The translations under genes and the position numbers were made by a program. Of a stretch of 43,575 nucleotides of DNA, positions 33,548 through 42,815 are shown one piece after another. The notes under the pieces were generated by a model, which saw nothing but the letters and a program-made list of their open reading frames with translations, did not search any database and had not been told where the DNA came from. This DNA is from Paracoccaceae bacterium (GTDB taxonomy: Bacteria; Pseudomonadota; Alphaproteobacteria; Rhodobacterales; Rhodobacteraceae): assembly GCA_007693835.1 (NCBI GenBank), contig RECW01000068.1, positions 1-43,575 of the forward strand, given 5' to 3'. Position 1 is the first letter of the stretch. The number at the start of each line of letters is the position of its first letter.

Positions 33548-33851
33548 GGCCTTCCGCTGGCTCGGCGTCGCCGACTGGACCGAGTTCGCCTGGATCTGCG
33601 TCGGCCTCGGCGGGCAACTGCTGTTCTCGGCGCGCTTCCTCGCGCAATGGATCGCGTCGGAGCGCGCGCGGCGGTCGGTCATGCCGGTGGTGTTCTGGTG
33701 GTTCTCGATCTTCGGCGGCCTGACGCTGCTCGCCTACGCGATCTGGCGCCGCGACCCGGTGTTCATCCTCGGGCAGTCGCTCGGCGTCGTGATCTACTCC
33801 CGCAACCTCTGGCTGATCCATGCAGAAAAGCGCCGCGTTGACGCGCCCTGA
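33540..33851 (+). CDS. Stand-alone LAB_N domain membrane protein
   Basis: A 103-residue protein with three membrane segments that corresponds to the N-terminal domain found on some lipid-A-disaccharide synthases (LAB_N). Signature stretches: GLGGQLLFSARFLAQWIASERARRSVMPVVFWWFSIFGGLTLLAYAIWRRDPVFILGQ and IYSRNLWLI. Stand-alone copies commonly accompany GT2 and ArnT-like genes. A role in flipping or presenting polyprenyl-linked sugar is often suspected, but I know of no proof. It overlaps the GT2 gene by 8 bases and the GT39-like gene by 32 bases. Confidence 0.88.
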   Translation: MPEAFRWLGVADWTEFAWICVGLGGQLLFSARFLAQWIASERARRSVMPVVFWWFSIFGGLTLLAYAIWRRDPVFILGQSLGVVIYSRNLWLIHAEKRRVDAP

Positions 33852-35286
33852 GCCGGCCGCGCGGCTCGTCGCGCTGGCGCTGGCGGGCGTCGCGGGGCTG
33901 ACGCTCTGGCGGGTGGCGATGCTGGCGCTGAGCCGCGCCGACCTCTACGTCGACGAGGCGCAGTACTGGTTCTGGAGCGAGTCGCTCGCCTTCGGCTACT
34001 TCTCCAAGCCGCCGCTGATCGCGTGGCTGATCCGGCTCTCGACCGAACTCGGCGGGTCGGCCGAGGCGTTCTGGGTGCGGCTGCCGGCCCCGCTGCTGCA
34101 CGCGGCCGCGGCGCTCGCCGTCGGCGCGGTCGGCGCGGCGTTCTACGACCGGCGCGTCGGCGCGCTCTCCGCGCTCGCCTACGCCACCATGCCGGCGGTG
34201 GCGCTCGGCTCGGCGGTGATCTCGACCGACACGCCGCTGCTGCTGGCGACCGCCCTCGCGCTGCTCGCCTGGCGGCGGCTCGTGGCGCGCCCGTCGGACG
34301 GCGCCGCGGCCGCGTTCGGCCTCGCGGTCGGAGTCGGGTTTCTGGCGAAGTACGCGGCGCTCTACATCCCGCTCTGCGCCGCGCTGGCGGCGCTCGATCC
34401 GAGGTTCCGCATGCCGTGGCGCGCCGCGGCGGTCGCGGCGGGCGTGTGCGCTCTGCTCGTCGCGCCGAACCTGATCTGGAATGTCGTCAACGGTTTCGTG
34501 ACCCTCTCCCACACCGCGCACAACGCCGACGCGGCCGGCGGCTTCGCGCTGCGCCCCGGCAAGCTCGCCGAGTTCTTCGGCGCGCAGTTCGGCGTCTTCG
34601 GGCCGGTGCTGTTCGGCGGGCTGCTGTGGGCGGCGTGGGATGCGGCGCGGCGCCGGCCGGCGGCGGCGGCCGACGCCGCGCTGCTCTGGTTCTCGGTTCC
34701 GATCCTCGCGCTGGTCTCCCTGCAGGCGCTCCGCTCCGGGGCGAACGCCAACTGGGCGGCGGCGGCCTACGCCGCGGCGACGCCTGTCGTCGTGGCGAAG
34801 CTGTCCCGCGCGGCGCCGCGCGCGCTGACCGCCTCCTTCGCCGTCAACCTCGCCGCCTGCGTCGCCGTCCCGCTCGCCATGGCGGCGCCCGAGAGCCTGC
34901 CGTGGCCGGGCTCGCGCTCGCCGCTCGCCCGGGTGACGGGGCGGGCCGCCTTCGCCGAGGCGGCCGCGGCGACGGCCGCGGCGGAGGGCCTGTCGATGAT
35001 CGTGGCCGGCAACCGCGGCCTCCTCGCCGACTTCGCCCATGCGCTGCGCGACGCGCCCGTGGCGGTGCGCGCCGTCCCGCCCGAGGGCGCGCCGCGTCAT
35101 CATTTCGAGATGGCCATGCCTTACCGGGATGGCGAGGGGCCGGCGCTGTTCGTCGGCTTCGAAGCAGGATCGCCGCCGGCCTTGCCGGGCCTTCGCGCGA
35201 CCGGGCCGGTCGTCGTCTGGCGGCCGGATACGGGGGCGCACCAGCGGCGCGCGCTGGCGGCGTGGCGGATGGAGATCGAGCGATGA
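33820..35286 (+). CDS. ArnT/GT39-like membrane glycosyltransferase
   Basis: A 488-residue protein with about 11 to 12 hydrophobic segments. The first periplasmic loop has YVDEAQYWFWSESLAFGYFSKPPLIAW, the catalytic acidic pair and aromatic pattern of GT39/GT83 enzymes that take sugar from polyprenyl phosphate. Further on, STDTPLLLATALALLAW and NLIWNVVNGFVTLSHT are usual. Such enzymes add aminoarabinose, galactosamine, galacturonic acid or other sugars to lipid A or other targets. The acceptor cannot be read from the sequence. The ATG at 33820 overlaps LAB_N by 32 bases; a TTG at 33838 is an alternative. Its stop overlaps the PAP2 start. Confidence 0.86.
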   Translation: MQKSAALTRPEPAARLVALALAGVAGLTLWRVAMLALSRADLYVDEAQYWFWSESLAFGYFSKPPLIAWLIRLSTELGGSAEAFWVRLPAPLLHAAAALAVGAVGAAFYDRRVGALSALAYATMPAVALGSAVISTDTPLLLATALALLAWRRLVARPSDGAAAAFGLAVGVGFLAKYAALYIPLCAALAALDPRFRMPWRAAAVAAGVCALLVAPNLIWNVVNGFVTLSHTAHNADAAGGFALRPGKLAEFFGAQFGVFGPVLFGGLLWAAWDAARRRPAAAADAALLWFSVPILALVSLQALRSGANANWAAAAYAAATPVVVAKLSRAAPRALTASFAVNLAACVAVPLAMAAPESLPWPGSRSPLARVTGRAAFAEAAAATAAAEGLSMIVAGNRGLLADFAHALRDAPVAVRAVPPEGAPRHHFEMAMPYRDGEGPALFVGFEAGSPPALPGLRATGPVVVWRPDTGAHQRRALAAWRMEIER

Positions 35287-36083
35287 CGCGGGACCCCGTC
35301 TACTGGCCCCTGCTCGCGGGATTGTTCGGCGTCGCGTTCGCGGCGCAGGCGGCGTTCGTCGCCGCGCCATGGATCGACCTGCTCGCGGCGGCCGCGTTCC
35401 ACGACCCGGAAGAAGGCTTTCCGCTCGCCGCCGACCCCACGGTGATGGCCGGACGCGCGGCCTATCGATACGTCTTCCTCGGTCTCTGCGCCGTCGCGGT
35501 CGCCGGCCTGCTCGGCCGCCTGCTCGGCGTCGAAGGGTTGCGGACGCCGGCGCGCGTCTGGATTTTTCTCGTGTCGCTCACCGCGGTCGGACCCGGCCTC
35601 ATCGCGAACGCCGTGTTCAAGGACAGCTGGGGACGCCCGCGTCCGGCGCATCTCGAGGCGTTCGGGGGCTGGGCCGCGCCGGCCCTGCCCTTCGAGATCA
35701 GCGACGCGTGCGACCGCAACTGTTCGTTCGTCTCGGGCGAGGTGGCGATGGCGGCCTCGGTCGCGGTGGGCGCCCTCGCGGTGTTCGGCTGGCTGCTGCG
35801 CTCCGCCCCGGCGCGCGTCGCGGGCGGCGTCGCCGCGGCGGCTTTCGTGGCGGGCTCCGGCTTCCTGCGCATGGCGGCGGGCCGCCATTTCCTCAGCGAC
35901 GCGCTCTTCGGCGCGCTCTTCGTGGCGATGACCGGCATGGCGCTTTACGCCGCCCTCGGCGTCGGCCGCGTCCGCGCCGGGGTCCGTCCGATCGACTGCC
36001 TGCGCGATGCGGCGATCACGCTGCGGGCGCTGGGCCGGATCGGGCGCCGCCTCATCGGTCGGCGGTTCTCCAGCGCGGATTGA
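35283..36083 (+). CDS. PAP2-family phosphatase with altered motif 2
   Basis: A 266-residue membrane phosphatase. Motif 1 (K-x6-RP) is K113 to P121 in KDSWGRPRP. Motif 2, normally PSGH, reads VSGE (150-153), so the acid/base His is Glu153. Motif 3 (R-x5-H-x3-D) is intact at R196, H202 and D206. The preceding CDRNCSF and the SGE form remind me of a subfamily near LpxE-type lipid phosphatases, but I cannot confirm this. With the preceding GT2, LAB_N and GT39-like genes it may remove a phosphate from lipid A or a polyprenyl diphosphate. The 3' end overlaps betA by 32 bases on the opposite strand. Confidence 0.85.
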   Translation: MTRDPVYWPLLAGLFGVAFAAQAAFVAAPWIDLLAAAAFHDPEEGFPLAADPTVMAGRAAYRYVFLGLCAVAVAGLLGRLLGVEGLRTPARVWIFLVSLTAVGPGLIANAVFKDSWGRPRPAHLEAFGGWAAPALPFEISDACDRNCSFVSGEVAMAASVAVGALAVFGWLLRSAPARVAGGVAAAAFVAGSGFLRMAAGRHFLSDALFGALFVAMTGMALYAALGVGRVRAGVRPIDCLRDAAITLRALGRIGRRLIGRRFSSAD

Positions 36084-37710
36084 TCCACGGCTCGACGTTC
36101 AGCGCGGGCGGCGGCGGGCGGCCGAGGATGTGGTCGGCCGCCTTCTCGCCCACCATCATCGACGGCGCGTTGAGGTTGCCGTTGGTGATCCGCGGGAAGA
36201 TCGAGCTGTCGGCCACCCGCAGCCCTTCCACGCCGATCACGCGGCATTCGGGGTCGACCACCGCGCCAGGGTCGGCCGCCGCGCCCATCCGGCAGGTCCC
36301 GCATGGGTGGTAGGCGCTCTCGATGTGCTCGCGGAGCCACCCGTCGATCTCGTCGTCGGAGACCACCTCGGGCCCCGGCGCGATCTCGCGGCCGCGCCAG
36401 ATGTCGAAGGCGGGCTGCGCGAAGATCTCGCGCGTCAGCCGCACGCAGCGCCGGAAGTCGATCCAGTCCTGCTCCTCGCTCATGTAGTTGAACAGGATCG
36501 AGGGCGGGGCGGCCGGGTCGGCGGAAGACAGCCGCACGCGCCCGCGCGAGGCGGCGCGCATCGGGCCGACGTGGGCCTGGAAGCCGTGCACCGGCGCCGG
36601 CGCGCGGCCGTCGTAGCGGACGGCGACCGGCAGAAAGTGGAACTGGATGTCGGGATACTCGACGCCGGCCCGCGAGCGCACGAAGGCCGCGCTCTCGAAA
36701 TGGTTGGTGGCGCCGAGGCCCTTGCGGAACAGCAGCCATTCGGCGCCGATCCGCGCCTTCGACGCCCAGTTCAGGTGCTTGTAGAGCGTGATCGGCTCCC
36801 GGCACTCCTGCTGGATGTAGACTTCGGGATGGTCCTGCAGATTGGCGCCGACCCCCGGCCGGTCGGCGACCACGGGGACGCCGTGCGCCGCGAGGTCGGC
36901 GGCGGGGCCGACGCCCGAGAGCATCAGCAGCTTCGGCGAGTTGATCGCCGAGGCCGCGACGATCACCTCGCGCCGCGCGCGGATCGTCTCGACCGCGCCG
37001 CCGCGGTCAAGCTCGACGCCGGTCGCGCGGCCTTCCTCGATCACGACGCGGCGCGCCAGACCCCTGACCAGCGTGCAGTTCGGTCGGGCGAGCGCAGGTT
37101 TCAGGTAGGCGCTGGCGGCGGACCAGCGCCGGCCGTCGCGGATGGTCTGCTCCATCGCGCCGAAGCCTTCCTGCTTCTCCCCGTTGTAGTCGGCGGTGGT
37201 CTCGAACCCCGCTTGCCGCCCGGCTTCCACGAAGGCGTGGTGGAGCGGGTTGCGCCGCGGCCCGCGGGTGACGTGCACCGGCCCGCCGCGCCCGCGCCAC
37301 GCGGGGTCGCCGCCCTGACCCGCCGGGTTCCAGTCCTCCATGCGCTTGAAGTAGGGGAGCACGTCGGCGAAGGCCCAGCCGGCCGCGCCCTGCTCGGCCC
37401 AGCAGTCGAAGTCCCGCGCGTGACCGCGGACGTAGACCATGCCGTTGATCGAGGACGAGCCGCCGATCACCTTGCCCCGCGGGCAGGCGAGCCGGCGGCC
37501 GTTCAGGTGCGGCTCGGGCTCGGTGCGGAAACCCCAGTCGTAGAGGCGCATGTTCATCGGATAGCTGAGCGCCGCGGGCATGTTGATGAACGGCCCCGCG
37601 TCCGACCCGCCGTATTCGACCACGATCACCGAGGCGCCCGCCTCGCTCAGCCGATAGGCCAGCGCGCAGCCGGCCGAGCCGGCCCCGACGACGACGAAAT
37701 CCGCCTCCAT
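36052..37710 (-). CDS. betA: Choline dehydrogenase (GMC oxidoreductase)
   Basis: A 552-residue FAD enzyme that oxidises choline to betaine aldehyde. The FAD-binding [15 protein letters not shown] lies at residues 8-22, GMC signature 1 in [24 protein letters not shown] (about 80-103), and GMC signature 2 near [16 protein letters not shown]. The C-terminal catalytic region has [10 protein letters not shown] (His) and [21 protein letters not shown]. Length fits BetA. It follows betC by 4 bases in a betI-betC-betA operon. The betaine aldehyde dehydrogenase gene betB, usual in this operon, is absent here. Confidence 0.92.
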   Translation of the reverse strand: MEADFVVVGAGSAGCALAYRLSEAGASVIVVEYGGSDAGPFINMPAALSYPMNMRLYDWGFRTEPEPHLNGRRLACPRGKVIGGSSSINGMVYVRGHARDFDCWAEQGAAGWAFADVLPYFKRMEDWNPAGQGGDPAWRGRGGPVHVTRGPRRNPLHHAFVEAGRQAGFETTADYNGEKQEGFGAMEQTIRDGRRWSAASAYLKPALARPNCTLVRGLARRVVIEEGRATGVELDRGGAVETIRARREVIVAASAINSPKLLMLSGVGPAADLAAHGVPVVADRPGVGANLQDHPEVYIQQECREPITLYKHLNWASKARIGAEWLLFRKGLGATNHFESAAFVRSRAGVEYPDIQFHFLPVAVRYDGRAPAPVHGFQAHVGPMRAASRGRVRLSSADPAAPPSILFNYMSEEQDWIDFRRCVRLTREIFAQPAFDIWRGREIAPGPEVVSDDEIDGWLREHIESAYHPCGTCRMGAAADPGAVVDPECRVIGVEGLRVADSSIFPRITNGNLNAPSMMVGEKAADHILGRPPPPALNVEPWINPRWRTADR

Positions 37711-37714
37711 CGCG

Positions 37715-39223
37715 TCAGCCCTCCTGCGGCCAGCGTCGCCGCGCCTCGAGATCGTTCAGGTCGAGATGGTTGCGCATGAACCGCTCCGAGGCCGCCTGCA
37801 GCGGCTGGAAATCCCACGGATAGCGCCGCCCGGTGCGCAGCGCCGCGTCGATGGAGAGGCGCCGCGCCTGGCTGTCGCGCACCGCCGCGTCGATCGCGGC
37901 GAGATCCCAGCGCGCGGCGGCCGCAGCCCGCATGTCGGCGAGGACGTCGGCGCAGGCCGTGTCTTCCGCGCAGTTCGTGCGCTCGGCGGGATCGGCCGCG
38001 AGATCGAACAGCTGCTCGGGGTCCGCCGGGCACGCCGTGTATTTCCACCGCCCCGACCGGAGCGCGACCATCGGCGCGACCGAGCCTTCCGCCATGTACT
38101 CCATCGCGACCGGGCGCGAGCGCGCCGCCCCACCGGCGACCGGCGCGAGATCCTCGCCGTCGAGCCACGGCGTCAGCCCGTCGTCCTGCGCCTCGGCGAG
38201 CGCCGCGAGCGTCGGCGCCAAGTCGAGCGTCGAGACCGGCGTCTCGACCCGCCCCGGCGCCAGACCGGGCGCGGCGATCATCAGCGGCACGCGGGCCGAG
38301 CCCTCGTAGAAGCTCATCTTGTACCAGAGGCCGCGCTCGCCGAGCATCTCGCCGTGGTCCGACAGGAACACGACCGCCGCCTCCTGCCCGCTGGCCGCGA
38401 GCGCGCCGAGGATCGCGCCGATCCGGTCGTCGATGTAGGAGACGTTGGCGAAGTAGGCCCGCCGCGCCGCGGCGACCTGCGCCTCGCTCGCCGCGCCCTC
38501 GCGCCAGTCGGCGGCGTCGAGCAGGCGGCGGGCGTGGGGGTCGTGCGCGTCGTAAGGGAGCGCAGGCGTCTCGGGCGCGAGCCGGTCGCAGCCCTCGTAG
38601 AGGTCCCACCACCGACGGCGGGCGACGAAGGGGTCGTGGGGATGGGTGAAGCTGACGGTCAGCAGCCACGGCGCGCCGTCGCCCTCCCGCGCCAGATCCC
38701 AGACCTTGCGCTCGGCGAGGAAGGCCACCTCGTCGTCGTAGTCGTACTGGTTGGTGACTTCGGCGACCCCGGCCCCGGTGACCGAGCCCATGTTGTGATA
38801 CCACCAGTCGACGCGCGCGCCGGGCTTGCGCCAGTCGGGCGTCCAGCCGAAGTCGGCGGGGTAGATGTCGGTGGTCAGCCGCTCCTCGAAGCCGTGCAGC
38901 TGGTCGGGGCCGACGAAGTGCATCTTGCCGCAGAGCGTGGTGCGATAGCCCGCCCGGCGCAGCCAGTGGGCGAAGGTCGGCAGGTCGGCGGCGAACTCCG
39001 CCGCGTTGTCCCAGACGCGCGAGCCGCTCGGCAGGCGGCCGGTCATCACCCCCGCGCGCGCCGGCGCGCAGAGCGGCGAGGGGCAGTAGGCGTTGTCGAA
39101 CCGCGTCGAGCGTTCGGCGAGCCGCGCGAGGTTCGGCGCGTGGAGGAAGGCCGCGGGACCGTCGGGGAAGAACGTCCCCGAGAGCTGATCCACCATGAGA
39201 ATCAGGATGTTGGGTCGCCTCAT
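37715..39223 (-). CDS. betC: Choline-sulfatase
   Basis: Hydrolyses choline-O-sulfate to choline and sulfate. The 502-residue type I sulfatase starts [13 protein letters not shown] with the first metal Asp. The formylglycine signature CAPAR is at 52-56, so Cys52 must be converted by a formylglycine-generating enzyme. [27 protein letters not shown] and [22 protein letters not shown] are typical of BetC. The ATG at 39223 overlaps the betI stop (ATGA). The product supplies choline to BetA, encoded immediately downstream. Confidence 0.94.
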   Translation of the reverse strand: MRRPNILILMVDQLSGTFFPDGPAAFLHAPNLARLAERSTRFDNAYCPSPLCAPARAGVMTGRLPSGSRVWDNAAEFAADLPTFAHWLRRAGYRTTLCGKMHFVGPDQLHGFEERLTTDIYPADFGWTPDWRKPGARVDWWYHNMGSVTGAGVAEVTNQYDYDDEVAFLAERKVWDLAREGDGAPWLLTVSFTHPHDPFVARRRWWDLYEGCDRLAPETPALPYDAHDPHARRLLDAADWREGAASEAQVAAARRAYFANVSYIDDRIGAILGALAASGQEAAVVFLSDHGEMLGERGLWYKMSFYEGSARVPLMIAAPGLAPGRVETPVSTLDLAPTLAALAEAQDDGLTPWLDGEDLAPVAGGAARSRPVAMEYMAEGSVAPMVALRSGRWKYTACPADPEQLFDLAADPAERTNCAEDTACADVLADMRAAAAARWDLAAIDAAVRDSQARRLSIDAALRTGRRYPWDFQPLQAASERFMRNHLDLNDLEARRRWPQEG

Positions 39224-39804
39224 GCGCGCGCCCCCGCGAGGTGCAGGTCGAGATACTCCTCGACCAGCGCCGCCGCCGCCGCCGCGTCGGGCGGCGCCTC
39301 GCCCAGCGCCTGGCGGAGGTAGAGGCCGTCGATCATCGCCGCGACGCCTTCGGCGATGCGCGGCGCGCGCGGGCCGGCCAGCGGGCGCAGCGCATGGACC
39401 AGCGTCGCGTGCAGCCGGCGCGCGTAGACCCGGAGCAGGCGGCGCGCCGGCGCCGCGCTCTGGGCGCGGACGTAGAAGGCGAGCCAGGCGGAGACGGTCT
39501 CTGGGCGGAACTGCGCGGCGCCGAAGCTCGCCGCGATCACCGCCGAGAGGCGCGCGCGCGGCGTCGGCGCGGCGCGCAGGCGCCCTGCGGCGTCGCGGCC
39601 GAACTCGGCGAGCAGATGCCGCATCGCCGCGAGCAGCAGGTCGTCCTTCGCGCCGAAATAGTGGTGGGCGAGCGCCGAGGACACGCCGGCGCGGCGCGCG
39701 ATCTGGCTGACCGTCACGTCGAGCGACCCCGCCTCGTGGATCGCGGCGATGGTCGCGCCGATCAGCGCCCGGCGGCGCATCGGTTCCCGTCCTGTCCTCG
39801 GCAT
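39220..39804 (-). CDS. betI: TetR-family repressor BetI
   Basis: A 194-residue TetR regulator. The helix-turn-helix (about 24-55) reads [39 protein letters not shown], very like BetI. The ligand domain has [22 protein letters not shown] and [13 protein letters not shown], also BetI features. BetI represses the bet genes and is relieved by choline. GGGAGG lies 7 bases before the ATG. First gene of betI-betC-betA. A matching palindrome overlaps its probable promoter at 39834-39853, consistent with autorepression. Confidence 0.93.
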   Translation of the reverse strand: MPRTGREPMRRRALIGATIAAIHEAGSLDVTVSQIARRAGVSSALAHHYFGAKDDLLLAAMRHLLAEFGRDAAGRLRAAPTPRARLSAVIAASFGAAQFRPETVSAWLAFYVRAQSAAPARRLLRVYARRLHATLVHALRPLAGPRAPRIAEGVAAMIDGLYLRQALGEAPPDAAAAAALVEEYLDLHLAGARA

Positions 39805-39825
39805 CGACGAACCTCCCGATGCGGG

Positions 39826-39831
39826 ACCCTA
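39826..39831 (-). promoter_or_regulatory. Probable -10 of the betI promoter
   Basis: TAGGGT on the minus strand (39831-39826) lies 16 bases from a -35-like TTGACT (39853-39848). That -35 is within the proposed BetI operator, so a bound repressor would cover it. Transcription would start near 39819, and GGGAGG (39819-39814) would then serve as the ribosome binding site almost at the transcript start. Confidence 0.38.
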
Positions 39832-39833
39832 TC

Positions 39834-39853
39834 TTGATTGACCGGTCAGTCAA
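39834..39853. promoter_or_regulatory. Probable BetI operator
   Basis: TTGATTGACC at 39834-39843 and GGTCAGTCAA at 39844-39853 form a 20-base palindrome with a single mismatched pair. Size and symmetry fit a TetR-family site. It lies in the 141-base gap between divergent betI and choX, so one site could control both betICA and choXWV. Confidence 0.62.
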
Positions 39854-39945
39854 TATCGACGGCTTGCGAGAGTCCGCGCATGATGGTTTGTTGATCGACG
39901 ACCCGCCGCGCCGCCCGCACGGCCCGCCCGACCGGAGAGACGACC

Positions 39946-40875
39946 ATGCCCCGCGCCGCCCGCTCAGCGACCTTCGCCTGCGCCCTGCTCGCCGCCGCCC
40001 CGGCCGCCGCCGAGTGCGTCTCGGTGCGGTTCTCCGACGTCGGCTGGACCGACATCACCGCGACCACCGCCGCGGCGACCACCGTGCTGGAGGCCCTCGG
40101 CTACCGCACGACGACCAGCGTGCTGTCGGTGCCCGTCACCTACGCCTCGCTCGGGCGCGGCGACATCGACGTCTTTCTCGGCAACTGGATGCCGACGATG
40201 GAGGCGGACATCCGCCCCTACCTCGAAGCCGGCACGGTGGAGGACCTCGGCCCGAACCTCACCGGCGCGAAATACACCCTCGCCGTGCCCGCCTTCACCC
40301 ACGAGGCGGGTCTGCGCGACTTCGCCGACATCGCGGGCTTCGCCGAGCAGCTGAACGGCCGCATCTACGGCATCGAGCCGGGCAACGACGGCAACCGGCT
40401 GATCCTCGACATGATCGAGGGCGACATGTTCGGTCTCGGCGGCTTCCGCCTGGTGGAAAGCTCCGAGCAGGGGATGCTCGCGCAGGTGCGCCGCGCCGTG
40501 CAGCGGGGCGAGCACATCGTGTTCCTCGGCTGGGAGCCGCATCCGATGAACGCCAACATCGACATGGAATACCTCTCGGGCGGCGACGAGGTGTTCGGCC
40601 CCGAGTTCGGCGGCGCCACCGTCCACACCAACACCCGCGCCGGCTTCTCCGACGAATGCCCCAACGTCGGCCGGCTGCTCGCCAACATGCGGTTCACCCT
40701 CGAGATGGAGAACGAGATCATGGGCGCCATCCTCGACGACGGCGAGGAGCCCGGCGCGGCGGCGAAGGCCTGGCTGACGGCGAACCCGGCGATCCTCGAC
40801 GACTGGCTCGACGGCGTCGAGACGGTGGACGGCGGCGACGGGCTCACTGCCGTGCGGGCGGCGCTCGGCCTCTGA
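39946..40875 (+). CDS. choX: Choline ABC transporter substrate-binding protein
   Basis: A 309-residue periplasmic binding protein with a signal peptide (about 1-22, ending AAPAAA). Family blocks are CVSVRFSDVGWTDITATTAAATTVLEALGY, GDIDVFLGNWMPTMEADI, GAKYTLAVP, GIEPGNDGNRLI and VFLGWEPHPMN. Four aromatic residues in these blocks (VGWTD, GNWMP, GAKYT, LGWEP) correspond to the box that holds the quaternary ammonium group in Sinorhizobium ChoX. A GGAGAG ribosome binding site precedes the ATG. First gene of choXWV, divergent from betI. Confidence 0.93.
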   Translation: MPRAARSATFACALLAAAPAAAECVSVRFSDVGWTDITATTAAATTVLEALGYRTTTSVLSVPVTYASLGRGDIDVFLGNWMPTMEADIRPYLEAGTVEDLGPNLTGAKYTLAVPAFTHEAGLRDFADIAGFAEQLNGRIYGIEPGNDGNRLILDMIEGDMFGLGGFRLVESSEQGMLAQVRRAVQRGEHIVFLGWEPHPMNANIDMEYLSGGDEVFGPEFGGATVHTNTRAGFSDECPNVGRLLANMRFTLEMENEIMGAILDDGEEPGAAAKAWLTANPAILDDWLDGVETVDGGDGLTAVRAALGL

Positions 40876-40899
40876 CGCAGGCCGCGGGGCGCGCGGGCG

Positions 40900-41754
40900 A
40901 TGGACTGGATCACGGGCTGGAAGATCCCCGTCGGCCGCACCGCGGCCGATGCCGTCGACTGGCTGATCGCCAACGCCTCGTGGTTTTTCGACGCGCTCGC
41001 CGACGGCATGGACGCGCTGATCGCCGCCGCCCTCTGGGCGCTCCAGACGCCGCCGCCGCTCGCGGTGATCGCCGCCTTCACCCTGCTCGCCTTCGTGCTC
41101 CGCCGGTCCTTCGTGGTGGCGGCGCTGGTGCTGCTCGGCCTGCTGTTCGTGCTGAACCAGGGCTACTGGCGCGAGACCACCGAGACGCTGACGCTGGTGC
41201 TGGCCGCGGTCACCGTCTGCATGGGGCTCGGCGTGCCCATCGGCATCGCCGCGGCGCACCGGCCGAAGCTCTACGCGGCGCTCAGGCCGGTGCTCGACCT
41301 GATGCAGACGCTGCCGACCTTCGTCTACCTGATCCCGGCCATCGTGTTCTTCGGCATCGGCATGACGCCGGGGCTGATGGCGACCGCGATCTTCGTGATC
41401 CCGGCGCCGATCCGCCTGACGCACCTCGGCATCTCCTCGGTGCCGCGGGATCTCATCGAGGCCGGTCAGGCCTTCGGGGCGACGCGGGCGCAGCTTCTGT
41501 GGAAAGTCGAGTTGCCCTCGGCCCTGCCGCAGATCCTCGCGGGGATGACGCAGACCATCATGCTGTCGCTCTCGATGGTGGTGATCGCGGCGCTGGTGGG
41601 GGCGGACGGGCTCGGCGTGCCGGTGGTGCGGGCGCTGAACACGGTCAACACCGCGCTCGGCTTCGAGGCGGGGTTCGTGATCGTGGTGCTCGCCGTGGTG
41701 CTCGACCGGGTGTTCCGCCCCGGCAAGGCGTCGGCCCGCAGGCCCGGCGCATGA
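40900..41754 (+). CDS. choW: Choline ABC transporter permease
   Basis: A 284-residue permease of the ProW/ChoW type with about six membrane segments. The conserved segment LDLMQTLPTFVYLIPAIVFFGIGMTPGLMATAIFVIPAPIRLT, and the EAA-like loop DLIEAGQAFGATRAQLLWKVELPSALPQILAGMTQ that docks the ATPase, are both present. It starts 24 bases after choX, and its stop overlaps the choV ATG. It carries choline, and possibly betaine, across the inner membrane. Confidence 0.93.
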   Translation: MDWITGWKIPVGRTAADAVDWLIANASWFFDALADGMDALIAAALWALQTPPPLAVIAAFTLLAFVLRRSFVVAALVLLGLLFVLNQGYWRETTETLTLVLAAVTVCMGLGVPIGIAAAHRPKLYAALRPVLDLMQTLPTFVYLIPAIVFFGIGMTPGLMATAIFVIPAPIRLTHLGISSVPRDLIEAGQAFGATRAQLLWKVELPSALPQILAGMTQTIMLSLSMVVIAALVGADGLGVPVVRALNTVNTALGFEAGFVIVVLAVVLDRVFRPGKASARRPGA

Positions 41755-42815
41755 GCGAGCCGGTCATCCGCTTCGACCGCGTCTCCATCGTGTTCGGCGC
41801 CGAGCCCGCGCGCGCCCTGCCGCTGATGGACCGCGGCATGAGCCGCGAGCAGATCGAGGCGGAGACGGGGCAGGTGCTCGGGGTGCACGACTGCACGCTG
41901 GAGGTGGCCGAAGGCGAAATCGTCGTCCTCATGGGGCTCTCGGGGTCGGGGAAGTCGACCTTGCTCCGCGCGGTCAACGGGCTGAACCCGGTCGCCCGCG
42001 GCGCCTGCCTCGTGCGTGACGGCGCGAAATGGGTGAACCCGCAGACGTGCCCGCCCGCGGCGCTCCGTCATCTCCGCGGCGGGCGCGTCGCGATGGTGTT
42101 CCAGCAGTTCGCGCTGCTGCCGTGGCGCACCGTCGCCGACAACGTCGGTTTCGGCCTCGAACTGCAAGGCGTCCCGGCCGCGGAGCGCCGCGAGCGCGTC
42201 GCCGCGCAGCTCGCCCTCGTCGGTCTCACGGAGTGGGCCGACCGGCAGGTCTCGGAGCTGTCGGGCGGCATGCGCCAGCGCGTCGGCCTCGCCCGCGCCT
42301 TCGCCACCGAAGCGCCCATCCTGCTGATGGACGAGCCGTTCTCGGCGCTCGACCCGCTGATCCGCTCGCGGTTGCAGGACGAGCTGCTGGAGTTCCAGCG
42401 CCGGCTGCGCAAGACCATCGTGTTCGTCAGCCACGACCTCGACGAGGCGGTGAAGATCGGCAACCAGATCGCGATCCTGAAGGGCGGGCGCATCGTGCAG
42501 GCGGGGCCGCCGCAGAGGATCGTGCTGCATCCCGCCGACGCCTACGTCGCCGACTTCGTCTCCAACATGAACCCGTTGGCGGTGCTGCGCGCCGCGGACG
42601 TGATGACCGAAGGCCCGCCCGCGTGCGCCGTGGCGCGGGTCGCCCCCGACGCGCCGCTCGCCGAAGTGCTGCGGCTGCGCGCCGAGATGGGCGGGCCGAT
42701 CGCGGTCGGCGCGTTGGGGGAGCCCGCGCGCTGGACGATCTCGGACGACGCGATCTTCGCCGCGCTCGCCCGCGCGCCTCACCCGACGCCGAGCCGGGCC
42801 GACAGCGCCGCGTAG
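41751..42815 (+). CDS. choV: Choline ABC transporter ATPase
   Basis: A 354-residue ProV/ChoV-type ATPase. The N-terminal DRGMSREQIEAETGQVLGVHDCTLEV is a mark of this subfamily. Walker A is GLSGSGKST (about 64-72), the Q-loop VFQQFALLPWRTV, the signature LSGGMRQRVGLARA, Walker B ILLMDEPFSALDPLIR and the H-loop FVSHDLDEA. A C-terminal CBS-like part follows (about 285-345), shorter than in some family members. The 3' end overlaps gph by 37 bases on the opposite strand. Confidence 0.93.
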   Translation: MSEPVIRFDRVSIVFGAEPARALPLMDRGMSREQIEAETGQVLGVHDCTLEVAEGEIVVLMGLSGSGKSTLLRAVNGLNPVARGACLVRDGAKWVNPQTCPPAALRHLRGGRVAMVFQQFALLPWRTVADNVGFGLELQGVPAAERRERVAAQLALVGLTEWADRQVSELSGGMRQRVGLARAFATEAPILLMDEPFSALDPLIRSRLQDELLEFQRRLRKTIVFVSHDLDEAVKIGNQIAILKGGRIVQAGPPQRIVLHPADAYVADFVSNMNPLAVLRAADVMTEGPPACAVARVAPDAPLAEVLRLRAEMGGPIAVGALGEPARWTISDDAIFAALARAPHPTPSRADSAA

